The notes below the pieces were generated by a model. That model saw only the letters and a program-made list of their open reading frames with translations, searched no databases and was not told the origin of the DNA. The translations under genes and the position numbers were made by a program. From contig NZ_JACHHJ010000004.1 in the NCBI RefSeq assembly GCF_014207655.1, forward strand, positions 62,001 to 126,000: DNA of 64,000 bases. Direction: 5' to 3'. Below, piece by piece: positions 16,826-26,620 of the stretch (positions are counted from its first letter, which is position 1; the number at the start of each line of letters is the position of its first letter). The DNA comes from Geomicrobium halophilum (GTDB lineage Bacteria; Bacillota; Bacilli; Bacillales; Marinococcaceae).

Positions 16826-18010
16826 TTATATTACGTTTAATTCGCTTCCAATCTTCTTATACGCTAACAATGCTGCGTCAAGCATTTCTCTTGTGTGGGC
16901 AGCCGTTGGCATATTCCTCACTCTCCCGGTACCACGTGGAACTGTCGGGAAGACGATGGATTTTGCATAAATGCCTTCTTCCATCAGACGTTCGCTAAAT
17001 TGTTGCGTTTTCTTTTCATCGCCGATAATACAAGGGGTAATCGGTGTCTCCGTTTTCCCTGTATCAAAACCGAACGCTTGTAAGCCCTCCTGCAAATAGC
17101 GCGCATTCTCCCATAATTGCGTTTGCAAGTCTTTGGACGCAGAAAGAATATCAACCGCTTCAATGGTGGCAGCTACATCTCCCGGCGGTAGTGCTGTTGA
17201 AAATAAGAACGGACGGGATCGCACTTTTAGCCATTCGATTAACGATTGACTGCCGGCCACGTACCCACCAACGATGCCAATCGCTTTTGAAAGGGTTCCC
17301 ATTTGCATATCAATCCGATCAGACAGGTTAAAATGCTTCACTGTACCTGCCCCTTCTCCGAGCACCCCGGACCCATGGGCATCATCCACGTACGTGATTA
17401 AGTCAAATTCCTCGGCAATTTCTACGATTTCCGGAAGTTTGGCGACGTCCCCATCCATCGAAAATACACCATCGGTGATGACCATGACTTTGTGATATTC
17501 CTGGGTCGCTTGCTTTGCCTTTTCCCGTAAATCTTCCATATCAGAGTGTTTATAAGGAATGATTTTCGCACGTGAAAGCCGGCAGCCATCAATAATTGAG
17601 GCGTGATTCAGTTCATCAGACAAAATGGCATCATTTTTATTCATTACTGCCGGAATCGCTGCGACGTTACAGTTAAACCCTGATTGATAGGTAATCGCGG
17701 CTTCTGTATGTTTAAATGCTGCCAACTTCTCTTCCAATTCCAGATGCAGTTGAAGCGTCCCATTAATGGAACGTACGGCTCCTGCCCCTACACCATATGA
17801 TTCAACCGCTTGAACTGCCTGGGCTTTTAAGCGATCATCCGTAGCTAAGCCTAAATAATTATTTGAGGAAAGGTTAATCACTTCTTTTCCATTTAATGTC
17901 ACTTGTGGACCATTCGCACCTTCCAATGGGTCAATGACATTAAACAAACCTTGCTCTTTTAACTCTCCCAGCCCTTCCTGAAGAAACGCATCAAGGGTTT
18001 TACTACTCAT
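16826..18010 (-). CDS. kbl: Glycine C-acetyltransferase (2-amino-3-ketobutyrate CoA ligase)
   Basis: A 394-residue PLP enzyme of the alpha-oxoamine synthase family. It converts 2-amino-3-ketobutyrate plus CoA to glycine and acetyl-CoA, completing threonine breakdown with tdh. Visible signatures: [42 protein letters not shown] (cofactor-binding Asp/His) and [14 protein letters not shown] with the PLP lysine, then [12 protein letters not shown]. Length is normal. The ATG follows AAAGGAG. Closely related enzymes such as 8-amino-7-oxononanoate synthase are less likely because of the tdh neighbour. Confidence 0.9.
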   Translation of the reverse strand: MSSKTLDAFLQEGLGELKEQGLFNVIDPLEGANGPQVTLNGKEVINLSSNNYLGLATDDRLKAQAVQAVESYGVGAGAVRSINGTLQLHLELEEKLAAFKHTEAAITYQSGFNCNVAAIPAVMNKNDAILSDELNHASIIDGCRLSRAKIIPYKHSDMEDLREKAKQATQEYHKVMVITDGVFSMDGDVAKLPEIVEIAEEFDLITYVDDAHGSGVLGEGAGTVKHFNLSDRIDMQMGTLSKAIGIVGGYVAGSQSLIEWLKVRSRPFLFSTALPPGDVAATIEAVDILSASKDLQTQLWENARYLQEGLQAFGFDTGKTETPITPCIIGDEKKTQQFSERLMEEGIYAKSIVFPTVPRGTGRVRNMPTAAHTREMLDAALLAYKKIGSELNVI

Positions 18011-18112
18011 CGTTTCGCTCCTTTCCGCATGAGCGTAATGCTTTATAAAACGTTGAATTACCCTTGTTTATAATACAGGAAATGAACATCTTTATCTACA
18101 CATATCGGTCAC

Positions 18113-18147
18113 AAAACAAAAAATCCCACTTACTGGAAGCGAGATTT
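18113..18147 (-). terminator. Intrinsic terminator of the 18185-18910 gene
   Basis: On the minus strand AAATCTCGCTT pairs with AAGTGGGATTT (G-U pairs included), then TTTTTTG. Confidence 0.65.
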
Positions 18148-18184
18148 GAGATTCATCAACGTTCTCTTTTTTATCTTTCGTCGT

Positions 18185-18910
18185 TCAGGAATCTTCAAAC
18201 GCCTCTTCATACATTTTTTTCATAAGACGAATGCATCCTCCATGTATAATTGTGGCGTGATACCCCATTTCCTGAAGTTGGTTCATCGATAGCCATTGTT
18301 TGTTTTTTTCATTCATATCAGCAAGCAGAGGACCGTTCGTAAATTGAGACACATATAAATATTCCCCTTCTGTCGTTAATCCTTCAAAATAAATAAAATC
18401 TACACCTGATCGTAACGACTCATTGGCCTTTTTAATCGCTTCTTCAATTCCGGTGATCGAAGCGTCTGCTTGTATGGTCATAACAATACTTATATCCGGA
18501 AAGTAATGTTTCAGTTGAGTGATCACTTGTTTTAATTCTCCAGCTGAAAAACCTTTTTCATCATCGAATTGAATCACTTGAACCCCTATTTGACGAAGTT
18601 CATACACTTGCCGAATGATTTGTTGACAAGAACGAACGTCCATCGGCAATTGCACAATAAGGCCAAGGGATGTCACTTGTGTAATGGCCCGGGCAGCCGT
18701 AATCATTTCCGTTGCATTTACAGCATATGAGGTGGCGTAGCCACATATTTTCGCAACATCTTCAGTCGGAAGAACCGCCATTTGGAACCCCTTTTGTTCA
18801 ACGGTCTGGGCACTTAATGGATCATGGACAGCCGGAATCATCGTTAATTCTCCATTTGAAAAATCTTGATAAGACTGATGCCGTTTATGTTCAGTTTGAT
18901 TCCATTGCAT
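18185..18910 (-). CDS. Degenerate isocitrate lyase/PEP mutase-like protein
   Basis: A 241-residue TIM-barrel protein of the ICL/PEP-mutase group: it opens with FSNGELTMIPAVHDPLSAQTVEQKGFQM and keeps strands such as GLIVQLPMDVR and GVDFIYFEG. It lacks the catalytic KKCGH motif that its relative PrpB (33511-34434) has; the equivalent place reads QFDDEKGFSAGEL. It is also about 60 residues shorter. It may be a lyase/hydrolase with altered chemistry or a non-catalytic binding protein. It stands alone with a good AAGGAG site, so it is expressed and not an obvious pseudogene. Confidence 0.7.
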   Translation of the reverse strand: MQWNQTEHKRHQSYQDFSNGELTMIPAVHDPLSAQTVEQKGFQMAVLPTEDVAKICGYATSYAVNATEMITAARAITQVTSLGLIVQLPMDVRSCQQIIRQVYELRQIGVQVIQFDDEKGFSAGELKQVITQLKHYFPDISIVMTIQADASITGIEEAIKKANESLRSGVDFIYFEGLTTEGEYLYVSQFTNGPLLADMNEKNKQWLSMNQLQEMGYHATIIHGGCIRLMKKMYEEAFEDS

Positions 18911-19189
18911 ATCTAATTACAACTCCTTATATACCTACGAATAAGTGTGAACAGGCTCGAATCTTGGTATATAGTACCTTATTGGGTCGACGAAGCGCAA
19001 TCTTAATTTATGAGTTACAAACGTCTTGAGTGGCATTTTTGAACCCCCCTCTGTTATGATAGACAAGAACATTTATTCATTTAACAGTGACTTCTTTACA
19101 CTGTTTTTCATATTGTAGAGGATAGCCTTTTCTCGGTTTTCCATAACCCGAGTGTTCTTACTGTACGAATAAAGGGGTGCCAATCTTTC

Positions 19190-19654
19190 ATGGACGATTT
19201 ACTATTCCGCCAAGCAATGGGAACTTTTTCTACAGGCGTCACCGTCATTTCCACGGAGGTTGATGCTAAAACACACGGAATGACAGCCAATGCGTTTATG
19301 TCCGTCTCCCTCGACCCTAAACTGGTGGCCGTTTCTGTAGACCATCAAGCTTCAATATATGAAGAAATTAGAACAGCAAGAAGGTACGCGGTCAGCATTT
19401 TAGATGATTCCCAAGAGGAAATATCAAAAACCTTCGCGAACCAAATTCGAGGTAAAGAACAGTTCGCCTTCGCTACCTTCCGGGATCTGCCAGTCATTCC
19501 TGATGCCCTCGTTCACCTTGCCTGTGACGTTGTTCAAGAAATAGCAGCAGGTGATCATACGATCTTTATCGGCGAGGTCAAAGATATTGAAGTCAATGAA
19601 GAAGAAGGGAGACCGCTCTTATACTACCGCGGCGCATACCAAGCCCTGCAGTAA
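19190..19654 (+). CDS. Flavin reductase-like (FMN-binding split barrel) protein
   Basis: A 154-residue protein of the flavin reductase family: FRQAMGTFSTGVTVISTE, HGMTANAFMSVSLDPKLVAVS and the C-terminal YYRGAYQAL are the usual family landmarks. It would bind FMN and reduce it with NAD(P)H, often supplying a monooxygenase; no such partner is adjacent. The ATG follows AAAGGGGTG with somewhat long spacing. Monocistronic, with its own terminator. Substrate unknown. Confidence 0.85.
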   Translation: MDDLLFRQAMGTFSTGVTVISTEVDAKTHGMTANAFMSVSLDPKLVAVSVDHQASIYEEIRTARRYAVSILDDSQEEISKTFANQIRGKEQFAFATFRDLPVIPDALVHLACDVVQEIAAGDHTIFIGEVKDIEVNEEEGRPLLYYRGAYQALQ

Positions 19655-19699
19655 TGAATGTATATTCGTAAACACAGGGAGGACGAAAAAACCAGAACG

Positions 19700-19727
19700 T
19701 AACCGCCCAAGCTAGGGCGGTTATTTG
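19700..19727 (+). terminator. Intrinsic terminator
   Basis: TAACCGCCC and GGGCGGTTA form a perfect 9-bp stem with a short T-rich tail after the flavin reductase gene. Confidence 0.75.
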
Positions 19728-19774
19728 TCATCCCGCAAGCGATTCTTCGATGGTTCCATACGTGGGGAGCACTG

Positions 19775-19830
19775 AATCAAGAGGACGAGGAGAGACAACG
19801 CTATTTTCCCAGACTTACTGAACGTCTTAT
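19775..19830. repeat. Degenerate right end of the GTTCAAAAAG repeat (remnant)
   Basis: The stretch CTATTTTCCCAGACTTACTGAACGTCTT resembles, with gaps, the right end of copy A (CTATTTTTCCCGGACTTTTTGAAC), quoted here only in part. It abuts the stop codon of the MFS gene. Confidence 0.35.
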
Positions 19831-21266
19831 GGACTGCTCTTTGCGTTCTCTTCTTCTCTTGTAAGTTTCTCCTCGTGAGGTTTACTGCGAATAAACAAGG
19901 CAAGGATAACACCGATAAGTGCAAGACCACTCGCCGCAATGTAAGACATATTGACCCCATGAACCAGTGCTTCATCTACACTGACGGAGGCTTCTTTAGG
20001 GTTTAAAGCGGTGGTTGTCATTACCGTTACGAGAAGGGCTGTGCCAATCGATGCCGAGACCTGGCGCATCGTATTGTTCATTGCCGTTCCGTGAGGAATG
20101 AGTTCTCTTGGTAACGAGTTGATTCCCGCTGTTGTCACCGGCATCATGGTCATTGCTGTCCCCATCAAGCGGAGCGCATATACAATGCTTAAGTACGCAA
20201 CAGAGGTAGTGGACGATAGAAATGAAAACAACACTGAAGTGATGAGAATCAGCGTTAACCCCGGTATGGCCAAATAGCGTGCCCCGATGCGGTCAAAGAT
20301 CCGTCCCATGATCGGAGACATGACCCCCATCAGTACTGCCCCAGGTAACATGATCAAGCCTGCTTCAAAAGCCGTAAATTGATTCATGTTTTGCATATAT
20401 ATCGGAAGAATCGTCGCTGTGCTAATCATGGAAACGAATACAATGACACCAATGACGGTTGATAAGGCAAACACGCGTGAATGAAAGACTCTGAATTCCA
20501 AGATCGGCTGCTTTAATTTTAATTGCCGGTTTATGAAGAAATATAAAGCGATGAAACCGACGATAATGGGCAGCCATACATCCATGCTGCTCCACCGGCC
20601 ATCTCCAGCACTGCTAAAACCAAACAATAAACCGCCAAATCCGAATGTTGATAAAACGATCGAAAGAATATCAACGCTGGGCGCGCGCAATGTCGATATG
20701 TTTCTCAAGAACACAGAAGCAAATATGATATTAAAAACAGCAAGTGGAAAAATAACCCAAAAAAGAATAGACCAATGATACTGTTCAACTAGCCACCCCG
20801 AAAGTGTAGGGCCAATTGCTGGAGCAAAAGCAATGACAAGCCCGGCCATCCCCATTGCAGTGCCCCGTCTTTCCACCGGGAATAACAATAGCAGCGACGT
20901 TTGCATAAGCGGCATCATGATCCCTGCTCCACTCGCTTGAACAATGCGCCCCATAATTAAAGTAGAAAATGAAGGTGAGAGCGCACAAATCAGGGTACCG
21001 GCGGCAAAAAGAAGCATCGCTGTAAGAAAAAGGCCCCGCGTTGTGTATTTTTCAATTAAAAAAGCCGTAATCGGAATCATGATCCCATTAACAAGCATGA
21101 ATATTGTTGTAACCCACTGAGCCGAATTTTCCGTAATATTGAGATCGCGCATTAAGTGCGGCAGTGCTGTCGTTAACAACGTTTGATTTAAAATCGCCAT
21201 AAAAGCACCGATCAAAAGCACAGAAACGATCGGAGCCTTATGCAAGTCCTCTGGATGGTCTGTCAT
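19827..21266 (-). CDS. DHA2-type MFS multidrug exporter (paralogue 1)
   Basis: About 479 residues with 14 predicted membrane helices, the DHA2 drug:H+ antiporter layout (Bmr3/LmrB/EmrB-like). Motifs: AILNQTLLTTALPHLMRDL in helix 1, LICALSPSFSTLIMGRIVQ, and APAIGPTLSGWLVE (drug antiporter motif C) in helix 5. It should export toxic lipophilic compounds with proton import. Start at 21266 is preferred to 21272 for spacing to GAAGG. It shares long identical stretches with the next upstream gene and lies downstream of it, with a repeat element between. Confidence 0.88.
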   Translation of the reverse strand: MTDHPEDLHKAPIVSVLLIGAFMAILNQTLLTTALPHLMRDLNITENSAQWVTTIFMLVNGIMIPITAFLIEKYTTRGLFLTAMLLFAAGTLICALSPSFSTLIMGRIVQASGAGIMMPLMQTSLLLLFPVERRGTAMGMAGLVIAFAPAIGPTLSGWLVEQYHWSILFWVIFPLAVFNIIFASVFLRNISTLRAPSVDILSIVLSTFGFGGLLFGFSSAGDGRWSSMDVWLPIIVGFIALYFFINRQLKLKQPILEFRVFHSRVFALSTVIGVIVFVSMISTATILPIYMQNMNQFTAFEAGLIMLPGAVLMGVMSPIMGRIFDRIGARYLAIPGLTLILITSVLFSFLSSTTSVAYLSIVYALRLMGTAMTMMPVTTAGINSLPRELIPHGTAMNNTMRQVSASIGTALLVTVMTTTALNPKEASVSVDEALVHGVNMSYIAASGLALIGVILALFIRSKPHEEKLTREEENAKSSP

Positions 21267-21486
21267 GAGCATACCTTCTTTTTCATTTGAAAATGAGAAA
21301 GTCTTCCTCTAGCGTAATCAAACGATAGTGGCAAGACAAGGGAATTGATAAAATCTATATTGCCCGTTAGAAAAACTTTGCCTACCGCTATCTCCTAATG
21401 GGGGGAGCCTTCGTTTTTAACGTTCGTATCGTATTCAATAAACCGCTACTGCAGCGGTTCATTTATCCTGACAAGATCTTTCACCT

Positions 21487-21633
21487 CTTTTAAGGAGGAC
21501 CAAAAGAACCGAGTAGATCGAGGAGACGTAGCTTCGAGGATCCTGCTTGCATTCACTTCTCACGAAGGAGAAGAGGTTTTCTTTTCCGAGGAACGCAGAA
21601 GCAAGTTTTTCCGGACTTTTTGAACAACCTCTT
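21487..21633. mobile_element. MITE-like GTTCAAAAAG-family repeat (copy C, left end altered)
   Basis: About 147 bp between the two MFS genes. It shares GGAGGAC, GAGGAGACGTAGCTTCGAG and the terminal CCGGACTTTTTGAACAACC with copy A, but the left terminus is changed (TTTTAAGGAGGAC). The flanking 21273-21486 holds nothing I can identify. Confidence 0.6.
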
Positions 21634-21662
21634 ATAGATACATAGTTTCGATGTACGGATCC

Positions 21663-23108
21663 TTACTCACCTTCTAAATCCTCTCGAGCATTCATATTAT
21701 CGGGCGGCATTGCTTTTCCCCTAGGTATAAAAAAGGAAAGAATCAAACCGATAAACGTAAGAATTGCCGCTAACCAAAATGCCATATTGACACCATGAAC
21801 CATTCCTTCGTTTATATTTCCATCGATTTCTTCAGGCGCAAGTGCCATGGTGGACATGACGGTGACCAGTAAGGCTGTACCAATAGCCCCTGCTACTTGA
21901 CGCATCGTATTATTCATCGCTGTACCATGGGGGATTAATACGTTTGGAAGCGAATTTACAGCTGCTGTCGTTATCGGCATCATCACTAGTGACATACCAA
22001 AGAACCGAATGGCGTTTACAATGGCCAAGTAAGCTAAAGACGTCGTTGTCGATAGTTGCGTAAACATAAACGTTGTCACGCAAACGAGTAAAAGTCCGAT
22101 GATCGATAGCTTACGGGCGCCAAACCGATCAAATATTCTTCCAGTAATGGGCGACATGAGACCCATGGCAACGGCTCCAGGCAGCAACATTAAGCCCGTC
22201 TCAAAAGCTGTAAAGTCATGCATATCCTGCATGTAAATCGGCAAGATCGTTTGCGATCCAATCATAGACATGAAAATAATCATCCCAATGATCGTAGCGA
22301 GTGTAAAAACCCCGTATTTGAACACACGAACCTCAAGGATCGGCTGCGGTAGAATCAGCTGTCTCCATACGAAAAGCCCCAATGTAATAACTCCGATGAT
22401 CATTGGAAGAGTGACGTGAGGAGCCGCCCATCCGTAGGTACCTGCGGAACTAAAGCCATACAGCAGCCCGCCGAACCCTAAGGTGGAAAGAATGATTGAT
22501 AAAAGATCCAGTCTCGGATTGCGAATGACTGAAACGTTCTTTAATACCCAAAAAGAAACAATCATATCAATAAGGGCTAACGGGAAGATGATCCAAAAAA
22601 GAATAGACCAATGATATTGTTCGACAAGCCACCCGGACAACGTGGGTCCAATCGCAGGAGCAAAGGCGATCACAAGTCCAACCATTCCCATCGCAAATCC
22701 CCGGCGTTCAATCGGAAACATCAACAGAAGAACCGTTTGCATAAGGGGAAGCATAATCCCTGCTCCCGCCGCCTGTATAATCCGTCCACCTATAAGGAAT
22801 GCGAAATTAGGAGCCAACGCACATAATAATGTTCCTAACGTAAAAAGGCCCATGGCCGTAAAAAAGAGCTTACGAGTCGTAAATTTTTCAATCAAAAAGG
22901 CGGTGATGGGAATCATCACACCATTGACAAGCATAAATGCTGAATTTAACCATTGTCCCATATCAGCCGTAATACCAAGATCACTCATAATATGAGGCAA
23001 TGCCGTCGTCAAGAGTGTCTGATTTAAGATCGCCATAAAGGCTCCCGTCAGTAGAACAACAACAATGGATTTGATGTTCTCTGGAGTTGAAGATTGTGTT
23101 GTACTCAT
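21663..23108 (-). CDS. DHA2-type MFS multidrug exporter (paralogue 2)
   Basis: A 481-residue, 14-helix exporter closely related to the gene downstream: both have AFMAILNQTLLTTALPH, GLVIAFAPAIGPTLSGWLVE and HGTAMNNTMRQV. The pair looks like a tandem duplication that has diverged in the loops and the C-terminal tail. The ATG follows AGAAGGT. The tetR gene lies 82 bp upstream in the same direction and probably controls at least this exporter in a tetR-mfs operon. Confidence 0.88.
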   Translation of the reverse strand: MSTTQSSTPENIKSIVVVLLTGAFMAILNQTLLTTALPHIMSDLGITADMGQWLNSAFMLVNGVMIPITAFLIEKFTTRKLFFTAMGLFTLGTLLCALAPNFAFLIGGRIIQAAGAGIMLPLMQTVLLLMFPIERRGFAMGMVGLVIAFAPAIGPTLSGWLVEQYHWSILFWIIFPLALIDMIVSFWVLKNVSVIRNPRLDLLSIILSTLGFGGLLYGFSSAGTYGWAAPHVTLPMIIGVITLGLFVWRQLILPQPILEVRVFKYGVFTLATIIGMIIFMSMIGSQTILPIYMQDMHDFTAFETGLMLLPGAVAMGLMSPITGRIFDRFGARKLSIIGLLLVCVTTFMFTQLSTTTSLAYLAIVNAIRFFGMSLVMMPITTAAVNSLPNVLIPHGTAMNNTMRQVAGAIGTALLVTVMSTMALAPEEIDGNINEGMVHGVNMAFWLAAILTFIGLILSFFIPRGKAMPPDNMNAREDLEGE

Positions 23109-23190
23109 CTATATACCTTCTTCTAAGGATCATTTATCCATCAAAAATAGCTAGAGTTGAGCGTAGGAAGCACGTACCTTCGAGTTATCT

Positions 23191-24069
23191 TTAATGATTT
23201 CTTCGCGTCGATAATAAAGCGTTGAGTGTTTTCAGTTCATCGTTGATACTCGCCATTTGTCCAAGATAAAGCCCGAGAGAATCAATCATATATCGTCGGG
23301 GCGAAATCGCATCGATTTCTTGATATAAAGCTTCGATTGCTCCTTCAATTTCATCCCGTTGTTCTGCATTTGCCTCTGTCATGACTTTCTCACGAATACG
23401 ATAGCGAACATCTTCGATCTCTTCTTGAACCGCACCATTCTTCCCGTTCGGGTTAAAAGTCTCATAATCCTGCATGAGATCAGAAGTCAACACAGGAGGT
23501 AAATGAGGTTTGGACAATATGATTGTATCAAGATGAGAAATAATCAATGCTGCAACAGCATCGGCGGGGAATGATTTATGCTCATCACTCATAAGCACAA
23601 CATATTCTCGCAATGTCCCTTGAAACAGAACGACCAAATCCCAAAGGAAAGGCTTTACTTCTTCCCCGTAGGCATGAATCAAACTATCACGGTGCCAGTT
23701 CATCAATGCCAATTTTGAACGTTTCAACACCCGCATCATTTCTGCGTTTTTCGTCGAAGGAACCGAGCGAATCAGTAAGTTTATAAAAGTACGGTTTTCT
23801 TTCGTCGCTTCCAATTCCAAGATGATTTTCTCTTTTAATTGTTCCTTCGGTGACAATGTCTGATTCAAGTTAACGCTCGTTGTCCGCTCAACCATTTGCT
23901 CAAGATTATACTCCAATGCTTCCAGTAGAAGTTCTTCCTTTGAGGAAAAATACTTATACAAACTTGCTTTTGAAATACCGCAAGTTTCCGCGATATGCTG
24001 CATCGATGTGGAAAAATATCCATCCTTCGCGAATCTTTGCAAAGCTGTTTTCAGGATGTTTTCTTTCAT
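23191..24069 (-). CDS. TetR family transcriptional regulator
   Basis: About 292 residues, longer than the usual ~200. The N-terminal HTH is clear: ILKTALQRFAKDGYFSTSMQHIAETCGISKASLYKYFSSKEELL. The rest is an all-helical ligand domain with a long C-terminal extension ending in helices around ALYQEIDAISPRRY. The ATG at 24069 is preceded by GAAGTG; the GTG three codons upstream overlaps that site. It is first in an operon-like series with two drug exporters, so it probably represses them until a substrate binds. A palindrome at 24112-24127 is the likely operator. Confidence 0.85.
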   Translation of the reverse strand: MKENILKTALQRFAKDGYFSTSMQHIAETCGISKASLYKYFSSKEELLLEALEYNLEQMVERTTSVNLNQTLSPKEQLKEKIILELEATKENRTFINLLIRSVPSTKNAEMMRVLKRSKLALMNWHRDSLIHAYGEEVKPFLWDLVVLFQGTLREYVVLMSDEHKSFPADAVAALIISHLDTIILSKPHLPPVLTSDLMQDYETFNPNGKNGAVQEEIEDVRYRIREKVMTEANAEQRDEIEGAIEALYQEIDAISPRRYMIDSLGLYLGQMASINDELKTLNALLSTRRNH

Positions 24070-24111
24070 GCTTATCACTTCTTATTCCATAGTTACTAAC
24101 TAGTTTAATTT

Positions 24112-24127
24112 AAAACTGAACAGTTTT
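24112..24127. promoter_or_regulatory. Probable TetR-type operator
   Basis: AAAACTGAACAGTTTT is a perfect 7+7 palindrome with a 2-nt centre, 43 bp upstream of the tetR start, typical in size and sequence for TetR autoregulation. Confidence 0.6.
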
Positions 24128-24227
24128 CATCCTATATAAATATGCCCCTGCTGTCAATTCATTACGTTTTATAATATGATCAGGCGGAAATAGAACATTA
24201 AGGAAATAATACAAAGGAGGATCGTTG

Positions 24228-25007
24228 ATGTTATTACGTACAAAAGAATTTCAATCATTTTCTCTTTCTGCTACCGACGAGGAATTTGGTTCAATCGCAG
24301 ATGTCTATTTTGACTCAGCTGGTGAATGGAAAGTGCGGTTTATTGTTGCTGATACTCGTACTTGGTTTGTTGGGGGTAAGGTTTTATTAAGTCCCGAACT
24401 CATCACCCGCCTAGACATCGAAGCACAATTTATAAACGTTAGAGCGACCAAGGATCAGATTAAAGATAGTCCAAAACCTATCGAGCACGAACCTATTTCC
24501 CGAAGTTACGAATCCACCCTTCTTGACCATTACGGACTCGATCATTATTGGCTTGGCCCAGCAACCGGTCCTGGACCGGCTCCTATGTTACCAGGCGGGG
24601 GACCGATTCCGCCCGTCACTCCAGGGACAGATATCAGTAACACTAGATATGAAGTTCCTCCAGAAACCAAGCTTGATGAACAGGAGTATCACTTGCAAAG
24701 CACAAAAGACCTGCGGGGGTATTCCGTCGACGTAGCGGGAGAAAAAGTAGGTACGATTTCTGATGTATTATTTGATTCGAACAGTTGGCAAGTTCTCTTT
24801 ATGGAAGTGGATACGGCTGGATTCCTTTCTAAGGATAAAACCATTGTTCCTGTAGAGTGGTTTGAAACATTCAATCCGGCAGACCAACACGCGATTACCC
24901 GCTTTTCTCAGAACATGTTAGAAACCGCGCCCAATTACGATGATTCTATCCCGTTGTCAGAGGAATATATCAATCAAATCCGCCGCCATTACGGTGAACC
25001 GAAATAA
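24228..25007 (+). CDS. Two-domain PRC-barrel protein
   Basis: A 259-residue protein with two PRC-barrel domains: ~1-75 (RTKEFQSFSLSATDEEFGSIADVYFDS) and ~148-230 (DLRGYSVDVAGEKVGTISDVLFDS). They are joined by a Pro/Gly-rich linker (GPATGPGPAPMLPGGGPIP). PRC barrels occur in RNA-processing and envelope-associated proteins; stand-alone two-barrel forms are common in halophiles and alkaliphiles with unclear roles. The ATG 24228 follows AAAGGAGGA by 5 nt. Monocistronic with terminator. Confidence 0.82.
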   Translation: MLLRTKEFQSFSLSATDEEFGSIADVYFDSAGEWKVRFIVADTRTWFVGGKVLLSPELITRLDIEAQFINVRATKDQIKDSPKPIEHEPISRSYESTLLDHYGLDHYWLGPATGPGPAPMLPGGGPIPPVTPGTDISNTRYEVPPETKLDEQEYHLQSTKDLRGYSVDVAGEKVGTISDVLFDSNSWQVLFMEVDTAGFLSKDKTIVPVEWFETFNPADQHAITRFSQNMLETAPNYDDSIPLSEEYINQIRRHYGEPK

Positions 25008-25029
25008 AATAGAAGTGAATAAGCATTGT

Positions 25030-25067
25030 AAAATCCGATGTGGTGATAAACCTCACATCGGATTTTT
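25030..25067 (+). terminator. Intrinsic terminator
   Basis: AAATCCGATGTG and CACATCGGATTT form a 12-bp stem followed by TTTTATT after the PRC-barrel gene. Confidence 0.9.
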
Positions 25068-25287
25068 ATTTCAAGTAAAACTGTAATTAATTCCGCCTGC
25101 ACAGCATACATTTTTCCATCAACAATGCTTTATTCAACGCTTCTCCCCTCCTTTTTTCAGCGCAATCCTCCGTTATTCTGCGGTGCCCGCCGCCCCTGGC
25201 GTAACCTTTAATTTTTTAGTTGACAAAAGAGAGAATCATAGATGAAAATGAATAGGCTTAGTTTATTATTATTGAGGGGAAAAATAT

Positions 25288-26592
25288 ATGCTTAACGCTG
25301 TTTTAATATCAGTAATTGTGTTAGTCGTTTTAAGTTTATTAAAGGTGAACGTCATTGTATCCCTTATTATCGCAGCCCTTACGGCCGGTCTTTTGAGCGG
25401 GATTTCCCTTGTAGAGACCACGAATATGTTAATTGATGGAATGGGCGGTCAAGCCGAAACGGCCTTAAGTTATATTTTACTAGGAGCTTTCGCCGTCACC
25501 ATCAGCTATTCAGGGGTCACACAGTTATTACTGCAAAATTTGATACGGTTTCTTAAAGGCAAAAAAAAGATGATCGTTTTGGTGATTGCCGGTATTGCTT
25601 GTTTATCACAAAATTTGGTCCCGGTGCATATCGCGTTTATTCCTATTTTAATTCCACCTCTTCTCCATCTTTTCAATAAGCTAAACGTTGACCGGAGGGG
25701 AGTAGCTACAGCATTAACATTTGGGTTGAAGGCTCCCTATATCATGCTCCCTTTTGGTTTCGGGTTTATTTTTCATACGACAATCGTAGAATCAATGAAC
25801 GAAAATGGCATGGAGATTAGCATAGGAGAAACACCTTTAGCAACCATTATTCCCGGCTTAGGAATGGTTGTCGGGTTATTCGTAGCGGTATTGATCAGTT
25901 ACCGTAAAGATCGAACATACCCCGATTCCTCTGAGGATATGGAGAATGTCAGTCAGGATGCGTCACCTGACCACTTTTCTCTTAAGCACGTCATTACGAT
26001 TATAGCAATTGTACTTGCGCTAACCGTTCAAATCGCCACTGATTCCCTGGTGCTAGGCGCTTTAACCGGTATTTTCATTATGTTTATCGGTCGTGTGATC
26101 CGTTTTCATGACGGAGACACCGTTGTAAACCAAGGGATTCAAATGATGGGCATGATTGCGTTTGTCATGTTAATTTCGTCTGGCTATGCCAGCATCCTAA
26201 CGGAGACAGGTGCCATTGAAGAATTGGTCGCCTATACGACGGACATGATTGGTAACAACCATCTCATGATCGCCATCATCTTACTTTTGGTAGGCCTTGT
26301 CATCACGATGGGAATTGGTACATCTTTTGGGACGATCCCCATTCTGGCAGCATTGTATGTACCAATATGCGCAGCAGCCGGGTTCTCACCATTGGCAACG
26401 GCTGCCCTGATCGGAACTGCTGGCGCTATTGGTGATGCAGGATCACCGGTTTCCGATAGCACATTGGGACCCACAGCAGGGTTAAATGTAGACGGAAACC
26501 ACCATCATATCTGGGACACCTGCGTACCTACCTTTTTGCATTTTAATATTCCACTATTTATTTTCGGTGTGATCGCTGCATTAGTACTATAA
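25288..26592 (+). CDS. Na+/H+ antiporter family transporter (YuiF-like)
   Basis: A 434-residue protein with about 11-12 membrane helices. It has the repeated NhaC-like architecture of YuiF: an N-terminal block with GMGGQAETALSYILLGAFAV and SQNLVPVHIAFIPI, and a second block with GIGTSFGTIPILAALYVP and GAIGDAGSPVSDSTLGPTAG, the latter highly conserved in the family. Members exchange Na+ for H+ or take up amino acids (histidine has been suggested for YuiF); the substrate cannot be decided here. The ATG follows GAGGGG. Confidence 0.82.
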   Translation: MLNAVLISVIVLVVLSLLKVNVIVSLIIAALTAGLLSGISLVETTNMLIDGMGGQAETALSYILLGAFAVTISYSGVTQLLLQNLIRFLKGKKKMIVLVIAGIACLSQNLVPVHIAFIPILIPPLLHLFNKLNVDRRGVATALTFGLKAPYIMLPFGFGFIFHTTIVESMNENGMEISIGETPLATIIPGLGMVVGLFVAVLISYRKDRTYPDSSEDMENVSQDASPDHFSLKHVITIIAIVLALTVQIATDSLVLGALTGIFIMFIGRVIRFHDGDTVVNQGIQMMGMIAFVMLISSGYASILTETGAIEELVAYTTDMIGNNHLMIAIILLLVGLVITMGIGTSFGTIPILAALYVPICAAAGFSPLATAALIGTAGAIGDAGSPVSDSTLGPTAGLNVDGNHHHIWDTCVPTFLHFNIPLFIFGVIAALVL

Positions 26593-26620
26593 AACGAAGA
26601 GAAGATCTCAAAAATATTTG

